This document shows positions 1 through 9,466 of a stretch of DNA of 64,000 bases, piece after piece. The position numbers and the translations under genes were made by a program. Position 1 is the first letter of the stretch; each line of letters opens with the position of its first letter. The notes below the pieces were generated by a model, which had not been told where the DNA came from, did no database searches, and was given only the letters and a program-made list of their open reading frames with translations. This stretch comes from Pseudochelatococcus sp050946405 (GTDB lineage Bacteria > Pseudomonadota > Alphaproteobacteria > Rhizobiales > Beijerinckiaceae), in contig NZ_JBMNUS010000012.1 in the NCBI RefSeq assembly GCF_050946405.1, positions 81,372-145,371 on the forward strand, written 5' to 3'.

Positions 1-120
1 CGGATGCAGCGATCACAGGCCCTGAACCACGGCACCACCATGGCTGCCCATGCCGTCCGATCCGGCGACAGCCACGGCGGCGGCTCTTCCGTCAACCTTT
101 CCGAAAGTGACCGCTCATGA
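1..120 (+). CDS. trbL: TrbL, C-terminal end of the conjugal mating-pore protein (partial)
   Basis: This open frame enters from the left edge and gives 39 residues rich in Ser, Gly and His (ending SVNLSESDRS) before a stop at 118-120. It overlaps the ATG of trbF by four bases. Such a hydrophilic tail directly before trbF is where TrbL, the polytopic VirB6-like inner-membrane protein of P-type conjugation systems, normally ends. The identification rests on gene order and tail character only, because the membrane segments lie outside the window. Confidence 0.7.
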   Translation, partial: RMQRSQALNHGTTMAAHAVRSGDSHGGGSSVNLSESDRS

Positions 121-806
121 GCATCTTCAAACGACCATCAACCCATTACGGCAAATCACCCGAACTCGAAACGCCATACCAGCGCGCCGCGCAAGTGTGG
201 GACGAGCGCATCGGTTCGGCCCGCGTGCAGGCGAAGAACTGGCGCTATATGGCATTCGGCTCGCTGATCCTTTCAGCAGGTTTCGCTGCCGCCCTTGTCT
301 GGCAATCGGCGCGCGGGACCGTGGTGCCGTGGGTGGTGCAGGTCGACAAGCTCGGCCAGGCGCAGACGGTCGCGGCCGCCGTCGCCGACTATCGCCCGAC
401 CGATCCGCAGATTGCTTTCCATCTGGGCCGCTTCATCGAACAGGTCCGCGCGATCCCGGCCGACCCGATCATTGTCCGGCAGAACTGGCTCCGCGCTTAT
501 GAATGGACGACCGACCGGGGCGCGGCGGCCCTGAACGACTACGCCCGCAGCAATGACCCGTTCACGAAGGTCGGAAAGCAGCAGGTCGCCGTCGAGGTTT
601 CCAGCGTCATCCGGGCATCGAACGACAGCTTCCGCGTGGCCTGGACCGAGCGCCACTATGAGAACGGCCAGCTTTCCACGACCGAGAGATGGACCGCGAT
701 CCTGACCATCGTGATCCAGACGCCACGCGACGCTGAAAGGCTGCGCGCCAATCCGCTCGGCATCTACATCAACGCAATCTCTTGGTCGCGGGAGATGGGC
801 CAATGA
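117..806 (+). CDS. trbF: TrbF, VirB8-like conjugal transfer protein
   Basis: The 229-residue protein has a cytoplasmic N-terminus, one membrane segment around residues 42-62 (MAFGSLILSAGFAAALVW) and a periplasmic VirB8/TrbF domain. Visible family features include the TPYQRAAQVWDERIG N-terminal stretch and a C-terminal NPLGIYINAISWSREM. In type IV secretion the family is an inner-membrane assembly factor that links the periplasmic core to the inner-membrane complex. It overlaps trbL upstream and trbG downstream by four bases each (ATGA), so translation is probably coupled. Length is normal. Confidence 0.93.
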   Translation: MSIFKRPSTHYGKSPELETPYQRAAQVWDERIGSARVQAKNWRYMAFGSLILSAGFAAALVWQSARGTVVPWVVQVDKLGQAQTVAAAVADYRPTDPQIAFHLGRFIEQVRAIPADPIIVRQNWLRAYEWTTDRGAAALNDYARSNDPFTKVGKQQVAVEVSSVIRASNDSFRVAWTERHYENGQLSTTERWTAILTIVIQTPRDAERLRANPLGIYINAISWSREMGQ

Positions 807-1792
807 AGACGAGCATCCACACGCCCGCCATTGCCGCCGTGCTGCTTTCCGCAACCATGCTCGCAGGCTGCGCGACCAACAAGCCGCCGCAATTCAGCTA
901 CGACGCCGACGTGCCGTCGCTGCCCGTCGTGCCTGCCGCCGTCACCGATGACCGGCCCCGGCCATTGCACACGCCGCCCGCATGGACCGTCGCGCGTGGC
1001 GGGACCGCTGCCGGAACACCGGCGGGCCGTGTCGAGAACGCCAATGCCGCCGCGCGCGTCGAGCCGCGCCGCGAGGGCTACTATAACGCCATCCAGATTT
1101 ATCCCTGGTCGGAAGGCGCGCTCTATCAGGTCTATGCCGCACCGGGGCAGATCACCAACATCGCGCTGGAGCTGGGCGAAAGCCTGACCGGCGCGGGACC
1201 GATTGCCGCCGGCGACACCGCCCGCTGGATCATCGGCGATACCGAGAGCGGCAGTGGAACGTCGCGGCGCGTCCATATCCTCGTCAAGCCGAGCCGCCCG
1301 GACATCACAACCAACCTCGTCGTCACCACCGACCGGCGCACCTACATGATCGAACTGCGCGCCCGCGAATCCCTCTATATGCCGTCCGTCGCATGGGCCT
1401 ATCCGGCGCAGCCAGCAGGCCAGCGCCAGACTGTTCCGGCAGCGCCGATCATACCGGCCGAGGCGGCACGCAACTATCGCTACGGCCTGACCGGCGACAG
1501 CCCGCCCTGGCGACCTATCTCCGTCTTCGACGACGGCCGCCGCATCTATGTCGTCTTCCCGCGCGGCATCGAGCAGGGCGAGATGCCGCCGATCTTCGTT
1601 ATCGGTTCCGATGGCGAAACCCAGATCGTCAACAGCCGCATCCATCAGAACATCCTGATCGTGGACCGCCTGTTCGGCGCGGCCGAACTGCGCCTCGGCA
1701 GCGGCGACCGCCAGCAGACGGTCAGGATCGTCCGCATCGAGCAACGGCAAGCCGCACAGCCTGCAAAGGCAACCGGAGAATCCCCGTCATGA
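803..1792 (+). CDS. trbG: TrbG, VirB9-like conjugal transfer lipoprotein
   Basis: I start at the ATG at 803, which overlaps the trbF stop, giving 329 residues. An in-frame start 21 bases upstream also exists but lies inside trbF. The N-terminus is a lipoprotein signal with a lipobox at about residues 22-25 (LAGC). A low-complexity linker follows, then the VirB9/TrbG beta domain (IQIYPWSEGALYQVYAAPG and later VFDDGRRIYVVFPRGI). The family forms the outer ring of the core channel with TrbI and TrbH-type proteins. It overlaps trbI by four bases. Confidence 0.94.
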   Translation: MKTSIHTPAIAAVLLSATMLAGCATNKPPQFSYDADVPSLPVVPAAVTDDRPRPLHTPPAWTVARGGTAAGTPAGRVENANAAARVEPRREGYYNAIQIYPWSEGALYQVYAAPGQITNIALELGESLTGAGPIAAGDTARWIIGDTESGSGTSRRVHILVKPSRPDITTNLVVTTDRRTYMIELRARESLYMPSVAWAYPAQPAGQRQTVPAAPIIPAEAARNYRYGLTGDSPPWRPISVFDDGRRIYVVFPRGIEQGEMPPIFVIGSDGETQIVNSRIHQNILIVDRLFGAAELRLGSGDRQQTVRIVRIEQRQAAQPAKATGESPS

Positions 1793-2922
1793 CCGAGAAC
1801 ACTCCCACGGACACACTGGCGCCCATGCGACTGCGCGCCGAAGCCCCTCGCGTCACCCGCCTGTCCCGCAAGATGCTGGCAGGCGTCGGAGCCGTCGCGT
1901 TGTTCGGCATCGGCGGGGCGCTGATCTATGCGCTCCAGACCCGCGACATGGGCGGAGGCGGCGAAGAACTCTATTCGACCGAGAACCGGCCCACGGCGGA
2001 CGGTTTGTCCGGCCTGCCGCGCGACTATACTGGCCCGGTCCTGGGGCCGGCGTTGCCGGGCGACCTCGGCCGTCCGATCCTCGATGCGCAGAACCGGGGA
2101 CAGCCGGTCGCGCCGCCCGTCATGACGACGCCCGCCGTCGATCCGGCGGAACAGCGCCGGCTCGCCGCGGAAGAAGCTGCGCGCGTCAGCCGCGTCTTTT
2201 TCCAGACCGCACCGGGAACGGGAACCGCAAGCCCGAGCCTTGCCGGCCTTGGCCTCACCGCGCAGCCAGGTGCTGCCGGCACGCAGGACCGGCATACGGC
2301 CTTCCTCAATGGCCCGGTGGATCGGCAGACGGTCGCTCTGGATCGCATCGCCGCGCCAGCCTCGCCCTACATCCTTCAGGCCGGGGCCGTGATCCCGGCG
2401 GCGATGATAACCGGCATCCGTTCGGACCTTCCCGGCCAGATCACCGCGCAGGTCACGGAAAACGTCTATGACAGCCCGACCGGCAGCCTGCTTCTGATCC
2501 CGCAGGGAACGCGCATCATCGGCCAGTATGATGCCGGTGTGACCTTCGGCCAGCGCAGGGTGTTGTTGGTGTGGAACCGCCTCATCCTGCCCAACGGCCG
2601 CTCTATCGTGCTGGAGCGGCAACCGGGCGCGGATGCTTCCGGCTATGCCGGGCTTGAGGATGGCGTCGATTATCACTGGTGGGATCTGATGAAGGCGGCC
2701 GGACTGTCCACGCTGCTCGGCATCGGCACCGAACTGGCGACCGACGACGAGGACAGGCTGATCCGCGCCATCCGCGACGGGGCGCAGGACACCATCAACC
2801 AGGCCGGACAGCAGATCGTCCAGCGCGAGTTGCAGGTCGCACCGACGCTGACCATCCGGCCTGGCTTCCCTGTCAGGGTCATCGTCACCCGCGATCTTGT
2901 GCTCGAACCCTACAGGAGTTGA
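1789..2922 (+). CDS. trbI: TrbI, VirB10-like conjugal transfer protein
   Basis: The ATG at 1789 overlaps the trbG stop and gives 377 residues; the same frame is open further upstream but has no reason to be used. There is a short cytoplasmic N-terminus, one membrane helix at about residues 27-45 (MLAGVGAVALFGIGGALIY), a Pro-rich periplasmic linker, and the conserved VirB10/TrbI C-terminal beta-barrel domain with AGAVIPAAMITGIRSDLPG and LLIPQGTRIIGQYD. The family spans both membranes and senses ATP energy during DNA transfer. It ends with NQAGQQIVQRELQVAPTLTI. Confidence 0.95.
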   Translation: MTENTPTDTLAPMRLRAEAPRVTRLSRKMLAGVGAVALFGIGGALIYALQTRDMGGGGEELYSTENRPTADGLSGLPRDYTGPVLGPALPGDLGRPILDAQNRGQPVAPPVMTTPAVDPAEQRRLAAEEAARVSRVFFQTAPGTGTASPSLAGLGLTAQPGAAGTQDRHTAFLNGPVDRQTVALDRIAAPASPYILQAGAVIPAAMITGIRSDLPGQITAQVTENVYDSPTGSLLLIPQGTRIIGQYDAGVTFGQRRVLLVWNRLILPNGRSIVLERQPGADASGYAGLEDGVDYHWWDLMKAAGLSTLLGIGTELATDDEDRLIRAIRDGAQDTINQAGQQIVQRELQVAPTLTIRPGFPVRVIVTRDLVLEPYRS

Positions 2923-2924
2923 CC

Positions 2925-3146
2925 ATGGCGAAGCTGAAACTCGGCCCTCTGGCCGACGACAAGCCGGTGAAGGTGACGGTGGAGTTGCCCGCGCAGCTCC
3001 ACCGCGATCTGGCCGCCTATGCCGAGGTGCTGGCGCGCGAAAGCGGCCGGTCCGCCGCCGATCCCATCAGGCTCATCGTGCCGATGCTGGAGCGATTCAT
3101 CACCACGGATCGCGGTTTCGCCAAGGCGCGGCGGCAACCTCTCTGA
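2925..3146 (+). CDS. DUF2274 family protein, last gene of the trb operon
   Basis: This 73-residue protein begins two bases after the trbI stop, behind the AGGAG of the trbI tail. It matches the DUF2274 family that habitually closes trb operons in proteobacterial ICEs (MAKLKLGPLADDKPVKVTVE, then a basic helix and LIVPMLERFITTDRGFAKAR). No enzymatic motif is visible. Its fixed position suggests an accessory or regulatory role in conjugation, but the function is not known. Confidence 0.85.
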   Translation: MAKLKLGPLADDKPVKVTVELPAQLHRDLAAYAEVLARESGRSAADPIRLIVPMLERFITTDRGFAKARRQPL

Positions 3147-3219
3147 TTCTTTACCGTAGGGGTGCCGCCAGCGCACAGGCGCGAATGCGGCACGCTACAG
3201 CCCGCCGTTCCCCCTCCAT

Positions 3220-3268
3220 GGTTCGCTTAATTCCGGGGCTTTAGCGCCCCGGAATCCACCTGCGAACC
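3220..3268. promoter_or_regulatory. Compound inverted repeat upstream of the ICE cargo operon
   Basis: An outer pair GGTTCGC (3220-3226) / GCGAACC (3262-3268) encloses a perfect 10-base pair ATTCCGGGGC (3230-3239) / GCCCCGGAAT (3246-3255) with a 6-base loop. It sits between the trb operon and the next start codon at 3281, whose AAGGAGG ribosome site follows immediately. It could be a terminator for trb, although no T tract is visible, or an operator or RNA fold controlling the cargo operon. Confidence 0.45.
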
Positions 3269-3280
3269 AAGGAGGATTCC

Positions 3281-3607
3281 ATGTGCGCCAGGCACCGCCG
3301 CGCCCCGAGAGGGCGTCCCCGGCATTCGATCCCGCAAGCGTTTCCTGATGACCTCTATGACTATGCCAACGATCCGACGCCAGCGGAGCGCCTACCACGT
3401 CGGGAGCCGTCGCCCCATATCTTTGACATAGAGAAGCTGCCCATCATCGACGACTGGCCCGAGCGCGTGCCGGTCACAGAGGCGGAAATCGACATCTTCG
3501 AGCGGTATTTCGGCGACGTTCTCGACCGGCTGTTCGGCCCCGTCGATGCCGATCCGGGCAATGACAGCTTGCCACCGTTAACATCTAATGGTAACAGTAA
3601 GTCATGA
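3281..3607 (+). CDS. Hypothetical protein, first gene of the ICE toxin-antitoxin-recombinase operon
   Basis: I do not recognise a named family. The protein is 108 residues with a basic, Arg-rich N-terminus (MCARHRRAPRGRPRH) and an acidic C-terminal half (FDIEKLPIIDDWPERVPVTE, then FERYFGDVLDRLF). The start follows AAGGAGGATTCC, a very strong ribosome site. Its stop overlaps the start of the TumE-like gene by four bases (ATGA). The charge split could suit a nucleic-acid or toxin partner, but this is inference. No membrane segment or signal peptide is seen. Confidence 0.7.
   Translation: MCARHRRAPRGRPRHSIPQAFPDDLYDYANDPTPAERLPRREPSPHIFDIEKLPIIDDWPERVPVTEAEIDIFERYFGDVLDRLFGPVDADPGNDSLPPLTSNGNSKS
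3577..3595. promoter_or_regulatory. AT-rich palindrome just before the TumE-like start
   Basis: GTTAACAT / ATGGTAAC, separated by CTA, form an 8-base inverted repeat with one mismatch. The tract is conspicuously AT-rich for this GC-rich DNA. It lies 9 bases before the toxin ATG, inside the 3' end of the preceding gene, and could be the operator for autoregulation by the TumA-like protein. Confidence 0.35.
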
Positions 3608-3957
3608 GCGGGGATCGCGATCCGAGCCTCGACACGCTTCTGGACCTGGACGGGCAAGTGCTTGTCGTCGATCCCGAAGGCGGTCATTGGGTAAAGTTTG
3701 TCGTCACGCGCATTCCGGCTTCGCCGGAAAAGCCGCACGGCCTCGACTACTCGCTCACGCTTCATGGGCCTTCGGGCGAACGGCTGGTCGGCTTCGACAA
3801 CGCCCATCCGGTCGGCCGGGGGAGACGCGGCGAACCGATGGATCATCGGCACCGCCTCCAGACCGTGAAGCCTTACGCCTGGGAGGATGCGGCCGCCTTG
3901 CTGGCCGACTTCTGGCAGGCGGTCGATGCGGTGCTGAAGGAGCGAGGTGTGCTATGA
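3604..3957 (+). CDS. TumE-like toxin (DUF6516 family)
   Basis: The 117-residue protein begins at an ATG overlapping the previous stop. It carries features of the DUF6516/TumE toxin family: HWVKFVVTRIPASPEKPHG, LDYSLTLHGPSGERLVGFDN, and the diagnostic HRHRLQTVKPYAWEDAAALL followed by DFWQAVDAVL. Members are paired with a winged-helix antitoxin encoded next door, as here, and are proposed to be growth-inhibiting toxins. The exact target is not evident from sequence. A 4-base overlap links it to the antitoxin gene. Confidence 0.8.
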   Translation: MSGDRDPSLDTLLDLDGQVLVVDPEGGHWVKFVVTRIPASPEKPHGLDYSLTLHGPSGERLVGFDNAHPVGRGRRGEPMDHRHRLQTVKPYAWEDAAALLADFWQAVDAVLKERGVL

Positions 3958-4339
3958 CCACATTGAAAGTCGGGATCGCCGACTATGACGAGATGAAGGA
4001 CCGCACCATGCGGATTGCGCGCGGCGAGGAAAAGCCCGCGCCCGACGATCCGAAGGTGTGGTTCACGTCCACGGAATCCTTCGCGCAAATCCTGTCCAGC
4101 GGGAACCGAGAGCTGCTGCGTGTCATCTACGAGCAGTCGCCCGGATCGCTGGAGGAATTGTCGCGGATCACCGGGCGAACGAAGCCCAGCCTGTCTCGAA
4201 CGCTCAAGACGATGGCGAACTATGGCCTCATTCGCATGGACCCCGGCGAGGGCCAGAAGCTCGTGCCGAAGGTGCTGCATGACCGCGTGGCGCTGGAGTT
4301 GCCGCTGATCGAACGCCGGGCCGCGAAAGGAGGCGCGCT

Positions 4340-4343
<4 letters not shown>
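3954..4343 (+). CDS. TumA-like winged-helix antitoxin / transcriptional regulator
   Basis: The 129-residue protein has an N-terminal linker (MTTLKVGIADYDEMKDRTMR, GEEKPAPDDPKVWFTSTES) that resembles antitoxin toxin-binding segments. A MarR/ArsR-like winged helix follows (LLRVIYEQSPGSLEELSRI, then SLSRTLKTMANYGLIRM). It lies immediately after the TumE-like toxin and overlaps it by four bases, fitting a toxin-first module. It probably neutralises the toxin and represses the operon. It overlaps the recombinase start by four bases. Confidence 0.8.
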
Positions 4344-6055
<1,712 letters not shown>

Positions 6056-6349
6056 CCCCGGAACAGAATTCCGTGACGCCAATCCCGCCGCCGTTGTCGC
6101 CATACGAATACCTTCGGAGACAACCCCGTCAATGACGACGACATGGCATCATCAGTGGCAGGCCGACACCGTAACGGTTTCGCATCAGGTATCGATTCCA
6201 GCGCAGACCGGAACCGCAACGAACATGCGACAGCAGGAGTGGCTTCTACCCATTTGTCATGCCGGTGGCAAGGGCTGTTTTGAACGAACCGGCAAACATT
6301 CTCCCTTTTCCACCATGCGCCGTCGGCAACCCCGCTGCCGCAACGGCCG
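6056..6349. other. Intergenic stretch between tRNA-Ser and phnE, nothing recognised
   Basis: This tract is just beyond the ICE attachment site and downstream of the minus-strand phn operon. No convincing gene, RNA or T-tract terminator was recognised. The tRNA-Ser promoter should lie in the first hundred bases. Confidence 0.4.
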
Positions 6350-7216
6350 TCAGGTGTGAACGCTCCCGATGAGGCGCTCGCGCACCATCCGCGAGATCTG
6401 ATCGAGCAGGCCGACCGTGATCAGAATCAGCAGGATGATGTAGGCCACCTCGTCGAAACGCATCACCTGCCAGCGCGATATCAGCTCGAAACCGATGCCG
6501 CCGGCGCCGACGAGACCCAGCACGGTGGCCGAACGCGTGTTCGATTCGAAAAAATACAACGCCTGCGACACGTAAACCGGCAATACCTGCGGCAACAGGG
6601 CATAGCGCTGTACCGTCACCGGAGATGCCCCTACCGATTGCAGCCCCTCGACAGGCCCCTTCTCGGTGTTCTCGATCGCCTCCGCGAAAAGCTTGCCGAA
6701 CGTGCCCATGTCGCTGATGAAGATCGCCAGAATGCCCGCAAGGGGCCCGAGGCCGACCGCCGAGATGAAGATCAGCGCCCAGATCACCTGGTCGATGCCC
6801 CGCGCCACGTCGAACAGACGCTTCGTCAATACCCGCAGGATAAACGCCGGAATCACGTTGCGCGCCGCCAGGAACGCCAGCGGCAGCGCCACGAGGGCGG
6901 CCAGCGAGGTGCCGATGAACGCCATCGCCACGGTTTCGCCCAGCGAGCGGAAAATATCCGCATGCGCGAAATTGGCGAAGTTGGACCAGTCGAAAAAATT
7001 CGCCAGCAGCAGGCCGGCGCGCGGATCGGGCGACAGCAGGCGCGCCGGCGTCAGGCCATAAGCCATGTGCAGCCATACGAGCATGGCCAGCGCCGCCGCG
7101 AGGCCGCAACCCACAAGCGTGCGCCGCGATGGCGACAGGCCGAAAGCCCCCGGATTGTAAAGCCGCGCGGCGCGGATTTCCTCAGGCGTAACGGCGTCGA
7201 GACGGATGGGGCGCAT
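6350..7216 (-). CDS. phnE: PhnE-type phosphonate ABC transporter permease (second copy)
   Basis: From the ATG at 7216 the protein has 288 residues. A TTG at 7270 that overlaps the upstream stop would add 18 atypical residues. It has about six membrane segments and a BPD_transp_1 domain with the permease-ATPase coupling loop (EGLQSVGASPVTVQRYALLP) and LGLVGAGGIGFEL. It is the last gene of phnC-phnD-phnE-phnE. It should pair with the adjacent PhnE to form the channel that takes phosphonate or a related phosphorus compound from PhnD into the cytoplasm. Confidence 0.92.
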   Translation of the reverse strand: MRPIRLDAVTPEEIRAARLYNPGAFGLSPSRRTLVGCGLAAALAMLVWLHMAYGLTPARLLSPDPRAGLLLANFFDWSNFANFAHADIFRSLGETVAMAFIGTSLAALVALPLAFLAARNVIPAFILRVLTKRLFDVARGIDQVIWALIFISAVGLGPLAGILAIFISDMGTFGKLFAEAIENTEKGPVEGLQSVGASPVTVQRYALLPQVLPVYVSQALYFFESNTRSATVLGLVGAGGIGFELISRWQVMRFDEVAYIILLILITVGLLDQISRMVRERLIGSVHT

Positions 7217-7266
7217 ATCTTTGGTCCATTTGCTGTCGATCCACAGGCACGCCGGGACGGTGCGCG

Positions 7267-8211
7267 TCAAACCACCCGCGCGTCGCGGATGAGCCGCTGG
7301 CGCAGGAAGCCGGACAGCGCGTCGATTGCCACAACCAGCAGCACGATCAGAAGGATCACGGCGCTGATGTCCTCATAGCGGTTGAAGTTGATCACCTTCT
7401 TCAACTCCTCGCCGATGCCGCCGGCGCCCACCACGCCGATGATGGCGGAAGAACGCACGTTGATCTCGAAACGCAGCAGGCCGTAGCTCAGAAAGCCGGG
7501 CAGCACCTGCGGCACGATGGCGTAGCGGATCGTCTCGAACCAGTTGCCGCCCACCGCCCGGATGCCCTCCGCCGGCCGCGGACTCGCATTCTCGTTCAGC
7601 TCCGAAAACAGCTTGCCGAGTGCGCCGGCCGAATGCAGCCCCATTGCGAGAATGCCCGCGAGCGGGCCGATGCCGTAGCAGAACACGAAGAACAGCGCGA
7701 AGACGAGATCGGGAATCGATCGCAGCACCTCGAGGAAGCGGCGCGATATCCACACGATCGAACCATGCGGAGACAGGTTGTAGGCCGCCGGGAAGCTCAG
7801 CACGAAAGCGACGGAAAAACCAAGCAGCGTCGCGAGCACGGCCATGGCCACGGTGTCGAGCAACAGGGCCAGAAACGTGTTGATGTTGTAAAACCAGTAA
7901 AGCAGGGACTGCTTCGTGTCCCAGTCGCCGAAAAGATGCGACAGGGAGAGAATGGGAATGCGCTCCGCGGAACCCTGCGCCACGGGCGTCGAGAACAGTT
8001 TCGAGACATACTCGCCCAGTTTCGGCAGCCCCTCGATCACCGGCAGGAGACCGAAATCCGTCCACCAGGCGGCAAGCGCGAACAGGGCGGCGAAAATGAC
8101 CACGCCGGCCAGCGTGGCGCGGAATTTCTCGCGGCGATGGTCATCGATGCGCCGACGCATGATGTCGTAAGCGCCGGATATCGGGGCACCGGATGTCTCG
8201 ACTGACGTCAT
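7267..8211 (-). CDS. phnE: PhnE-type phosphonate ABC transporter permease (first copy)
   Basis: I use the ATG at 8211 (314 residues); a GTG at 8220 is in frame. A cytoplasmic N-terminus precedes a first helix (LAGVVIFAALFALAAWW), then a periplasmic segment and the transport domain with the coupling loop EGIRAVGGNWFETIRYAIVP and IGVVGAGGIGEEL. It is homologous to the following permease. Such tandem PhnE pairs are usual in alphaproteobacteria and suggest a heterodimeric channel. It is separated from phnD by about 250 bases holding three palindromes. Confidence 0.93.
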   Translation of the reverse strand: MTSVETSGAPISGAYDIMRRRIDDHRREKFRATLAGVVIFAALFALAAWWTDFGLLPVIEGLPKLGEYVSKLFSTPVAQGSAERIPILSLSHLFGDWDTKQSLLYWFYNINTFLALLLDTVAMAVLATLLGFSVAFVLSFPAAYNLSPHGSIVWISRRFLEVLRSIPDLVFALFFVFCYGIGPLAGILAMGLHSAGALGKLFSELNENASPRPAEGIRAVGGNWFETIRYAIVPQVLPGFLSYGLLRFEINVRSSAIIGVVGAGGIGEELKKVINFNRYEDISAVILLIVLLVVAIDALSGFLRQRLIRDARVV

Positions 8212-8283
8212 GACGCACACACTTCTCGCGGTTGCGGGAACACGGCCTGGTCTTTTGGTTCTGAGCGATCAGAATGCGCTCCT

Positions 8284-8322
8284 AGAGCACGAAGCGATCA
8301 GATTGAATCGCCATCCTGCTCT
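8284..8322. repeat. Palindromic element, AGAGCA/TGCTCT type
   Basis: AGAGCA (8284-8289) pairs with TGCTCT (8317-8322), and an inner GCGAT pairs with ATCGC. The AGAGC...GCTCT frame resembles short dispersed palindromes common between genes in Hyphomicrobiales and recurs as TTAGAGCG...CGCTCTAA at 30241. It lies between phnD and phnE. Confidence 0.5.
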
Positions 8323-8344
8323 CAACTTCACATTTTACCGCGAC

Positions 8345-8378
8345 TTGCGTTCAACTCGATGGATCGACTTGAACGCAA
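8345..8378. repeat. Near-perfect 16-base inverted repeat in the phnD-phnE gap
   Basis: TTGCGTTCAACTCGAT and ATCGACTTGAACGCAA pair over 16 bases with one mismatch and a 2-base centre. It could form a long hairpin in the phn transcript, where it might stabilise the upstream phnCD segment or attenuate the permease genes. Confidence 0.55.
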
Positions 8379-8409
8379 ACGGCTCCAAAGAGCAGGCGGA
8401 CGCGGACCG

Positions 8410-8446
8410 ATGCGGCCCGCCCCGGCCGAAACCGGGCGGGCCGCAT
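8410..8446 (-). terminator. GC-rich hairpin after phnD (attenuator or stabiliser)
   Basis: ATGCGGCCCGCCC (8410-8422) pairs perfectly with GGGCGGGCCGCAT (8434-8446). It begins about 15 bases after the phnD stop on the transcribed strand. No T tract follows, so it is not a standard intrinsic terminator. In binding-protein operons such hairpins often protect the upstream mRNA and lower expression of the permease genes. Confidence 0.5.
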
Positions 8447-8460
8447 CAGGCTTGCGTGGA

Positions 8461-9384
8461 TCAGTTCTTGCGGCCGCCCGTGGCCTCGGCCTGACGCAGC
8501 TTGATGATGTCTTCGTAAAGCTCAAGCGTCGCCTTCGCGTAGCCCTTGCCGGTGCCGCGCTCGATCGCCTGGTAGATGGCGGGGTGCTTCACGGGCAGAT
8601 CGAGGTGGATCTGAAGCAGCTTCTCCTTCAGATCCGCCGGCAGATCGGCGCGGATCGCAACCGGGCCGTTCGGGATCTTGCCCGACTGCCAGATGATCTT
8701 GACGTCCTTCATGTCGAGGAGCTTCTTGTCCACCATCGCGCGCAGATTGCCGCGCGAATAGCCCTCGTTGATGTCGCCCTGGCCCGAAGTCCACGTCACG
8801 GCGACGTCATACTGCTTGTTGAGCACCGCGAGCACGCCCTGCTCATGGCCGCCGGCGAAGCCCACGCGCGAGAAGAACTTCTCGGGGTCCTTGCCCTCGG
8901 CCTTCAGCGTGGCGTTGGGGATCAGGTAGCCGGACGTCGAGTTCGGGTCGGCGAAGGCAAGCGACTTGCCCTTGGCGTCGTCGAGCGAGTTGATGCCGCT
9001 GTCGGCGCGCGCCACGGCGACCGAATAGTAGAAGGTGGAACCGTCGTTCTCTTCCGCGACGACGAGCGGCTCGATGCACTTGTTGCAGTCGAGATAGGCG
9101 CCGGCGAAGCCCGAGGCGCCGAAGGCGGCCAGCTCGACCTGCCCGGCGCCGATGGCCTGCATGATGCCGGCGTAGTCCGTGGCCGGATAGAGCTTGACCG
9201 GGATGCCGAGTTCCGTCTCGAGCAGCTTGCGGTAGTCCTCGTTGCGGGTCAGCAGGTCGGTGGCGTTTTCGCCGCCGATCAGACCGACGCGAAATTCCTT
9301 GACGGTATCCTTGTAGCCCTGGGCAGCGGCAGGGGCGGCGAGCGCGAGCGCGGCGGCGGCCGCGAGCATCAGCTTGCGAAGCAT
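8461..9384 (-). CDS. phnD: PhnD, phosphonate ABC transporter substrate-binding protein
   Basis: I start at the ATG at 9384, behind a GGAG, because it gives a clean Sec signal peptide (MLRKLMLAAAAALALAAPAAAQ); the protein is 307 residues. The mature part is a phosphonate/phosphite/phosphate binding protein (EFRVGLIGGENATDLLTRN, KLYPATDYAGIMQAIGAGQV, DPNSTSGYLIP). It captures substrate in the periplasm and delivers it to the two PhnE permeases. No C-P lyase genes are in the window, so the substrate could be a phosphonate, phosphite or another phosphorus compound. Confidence 0.94.
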   Translation of the reverse strand: MLRKLMLAAAAALALAAPAAAQGYKDTVKEFRVGLIGGENATDLLTRNEDYRKLLETELGIPVKLYPATDYAGIMQAIGAGQVELAAFGASGFAGAYLDCNKCIEPLVVAEENDGSTFYYSVAVARADSGINSLDDAKGKSLAFADPNSTSGYLIPNATLKAEGKDPEKFFSRVGFAGGHEQGVLAVLNKQYDVAVTWTSGQGDINEGYSRGNLRAMVDKKLLDMKDVKIIWQSGKIPNGPVAIRADLPADLKEKLLQIHLDLPVKHPAIYQAIERGTGKGYAKATLELYEDIIKLRQAEATGGRKN

Positions 9385-9445
9385 GGTGGTACTCCGTGAG
9401 AGTTGACAAGAACGGTGGGGCATGGCTCTTGCGCCCGCTGCCGGA

Positions 9446-9466
9446 AACCCCGCCGGCGGCGGGGTT
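9446..9466 (-). other. Small hairpin between phnC and phnD
   Basis: AACCCCGCC and GGCGGGGTT pair perfectly over 9 bases with a 3-base loop, directly at the phnC stop codon. It probably structures the intercistronic mRNA. No T tract is present. Confidence 0.4.

Noticed and set aside
8345..8378. CRISPR-like repeat
   Set aside because: The palindrome is single, with no spaced copies and no cas genes.
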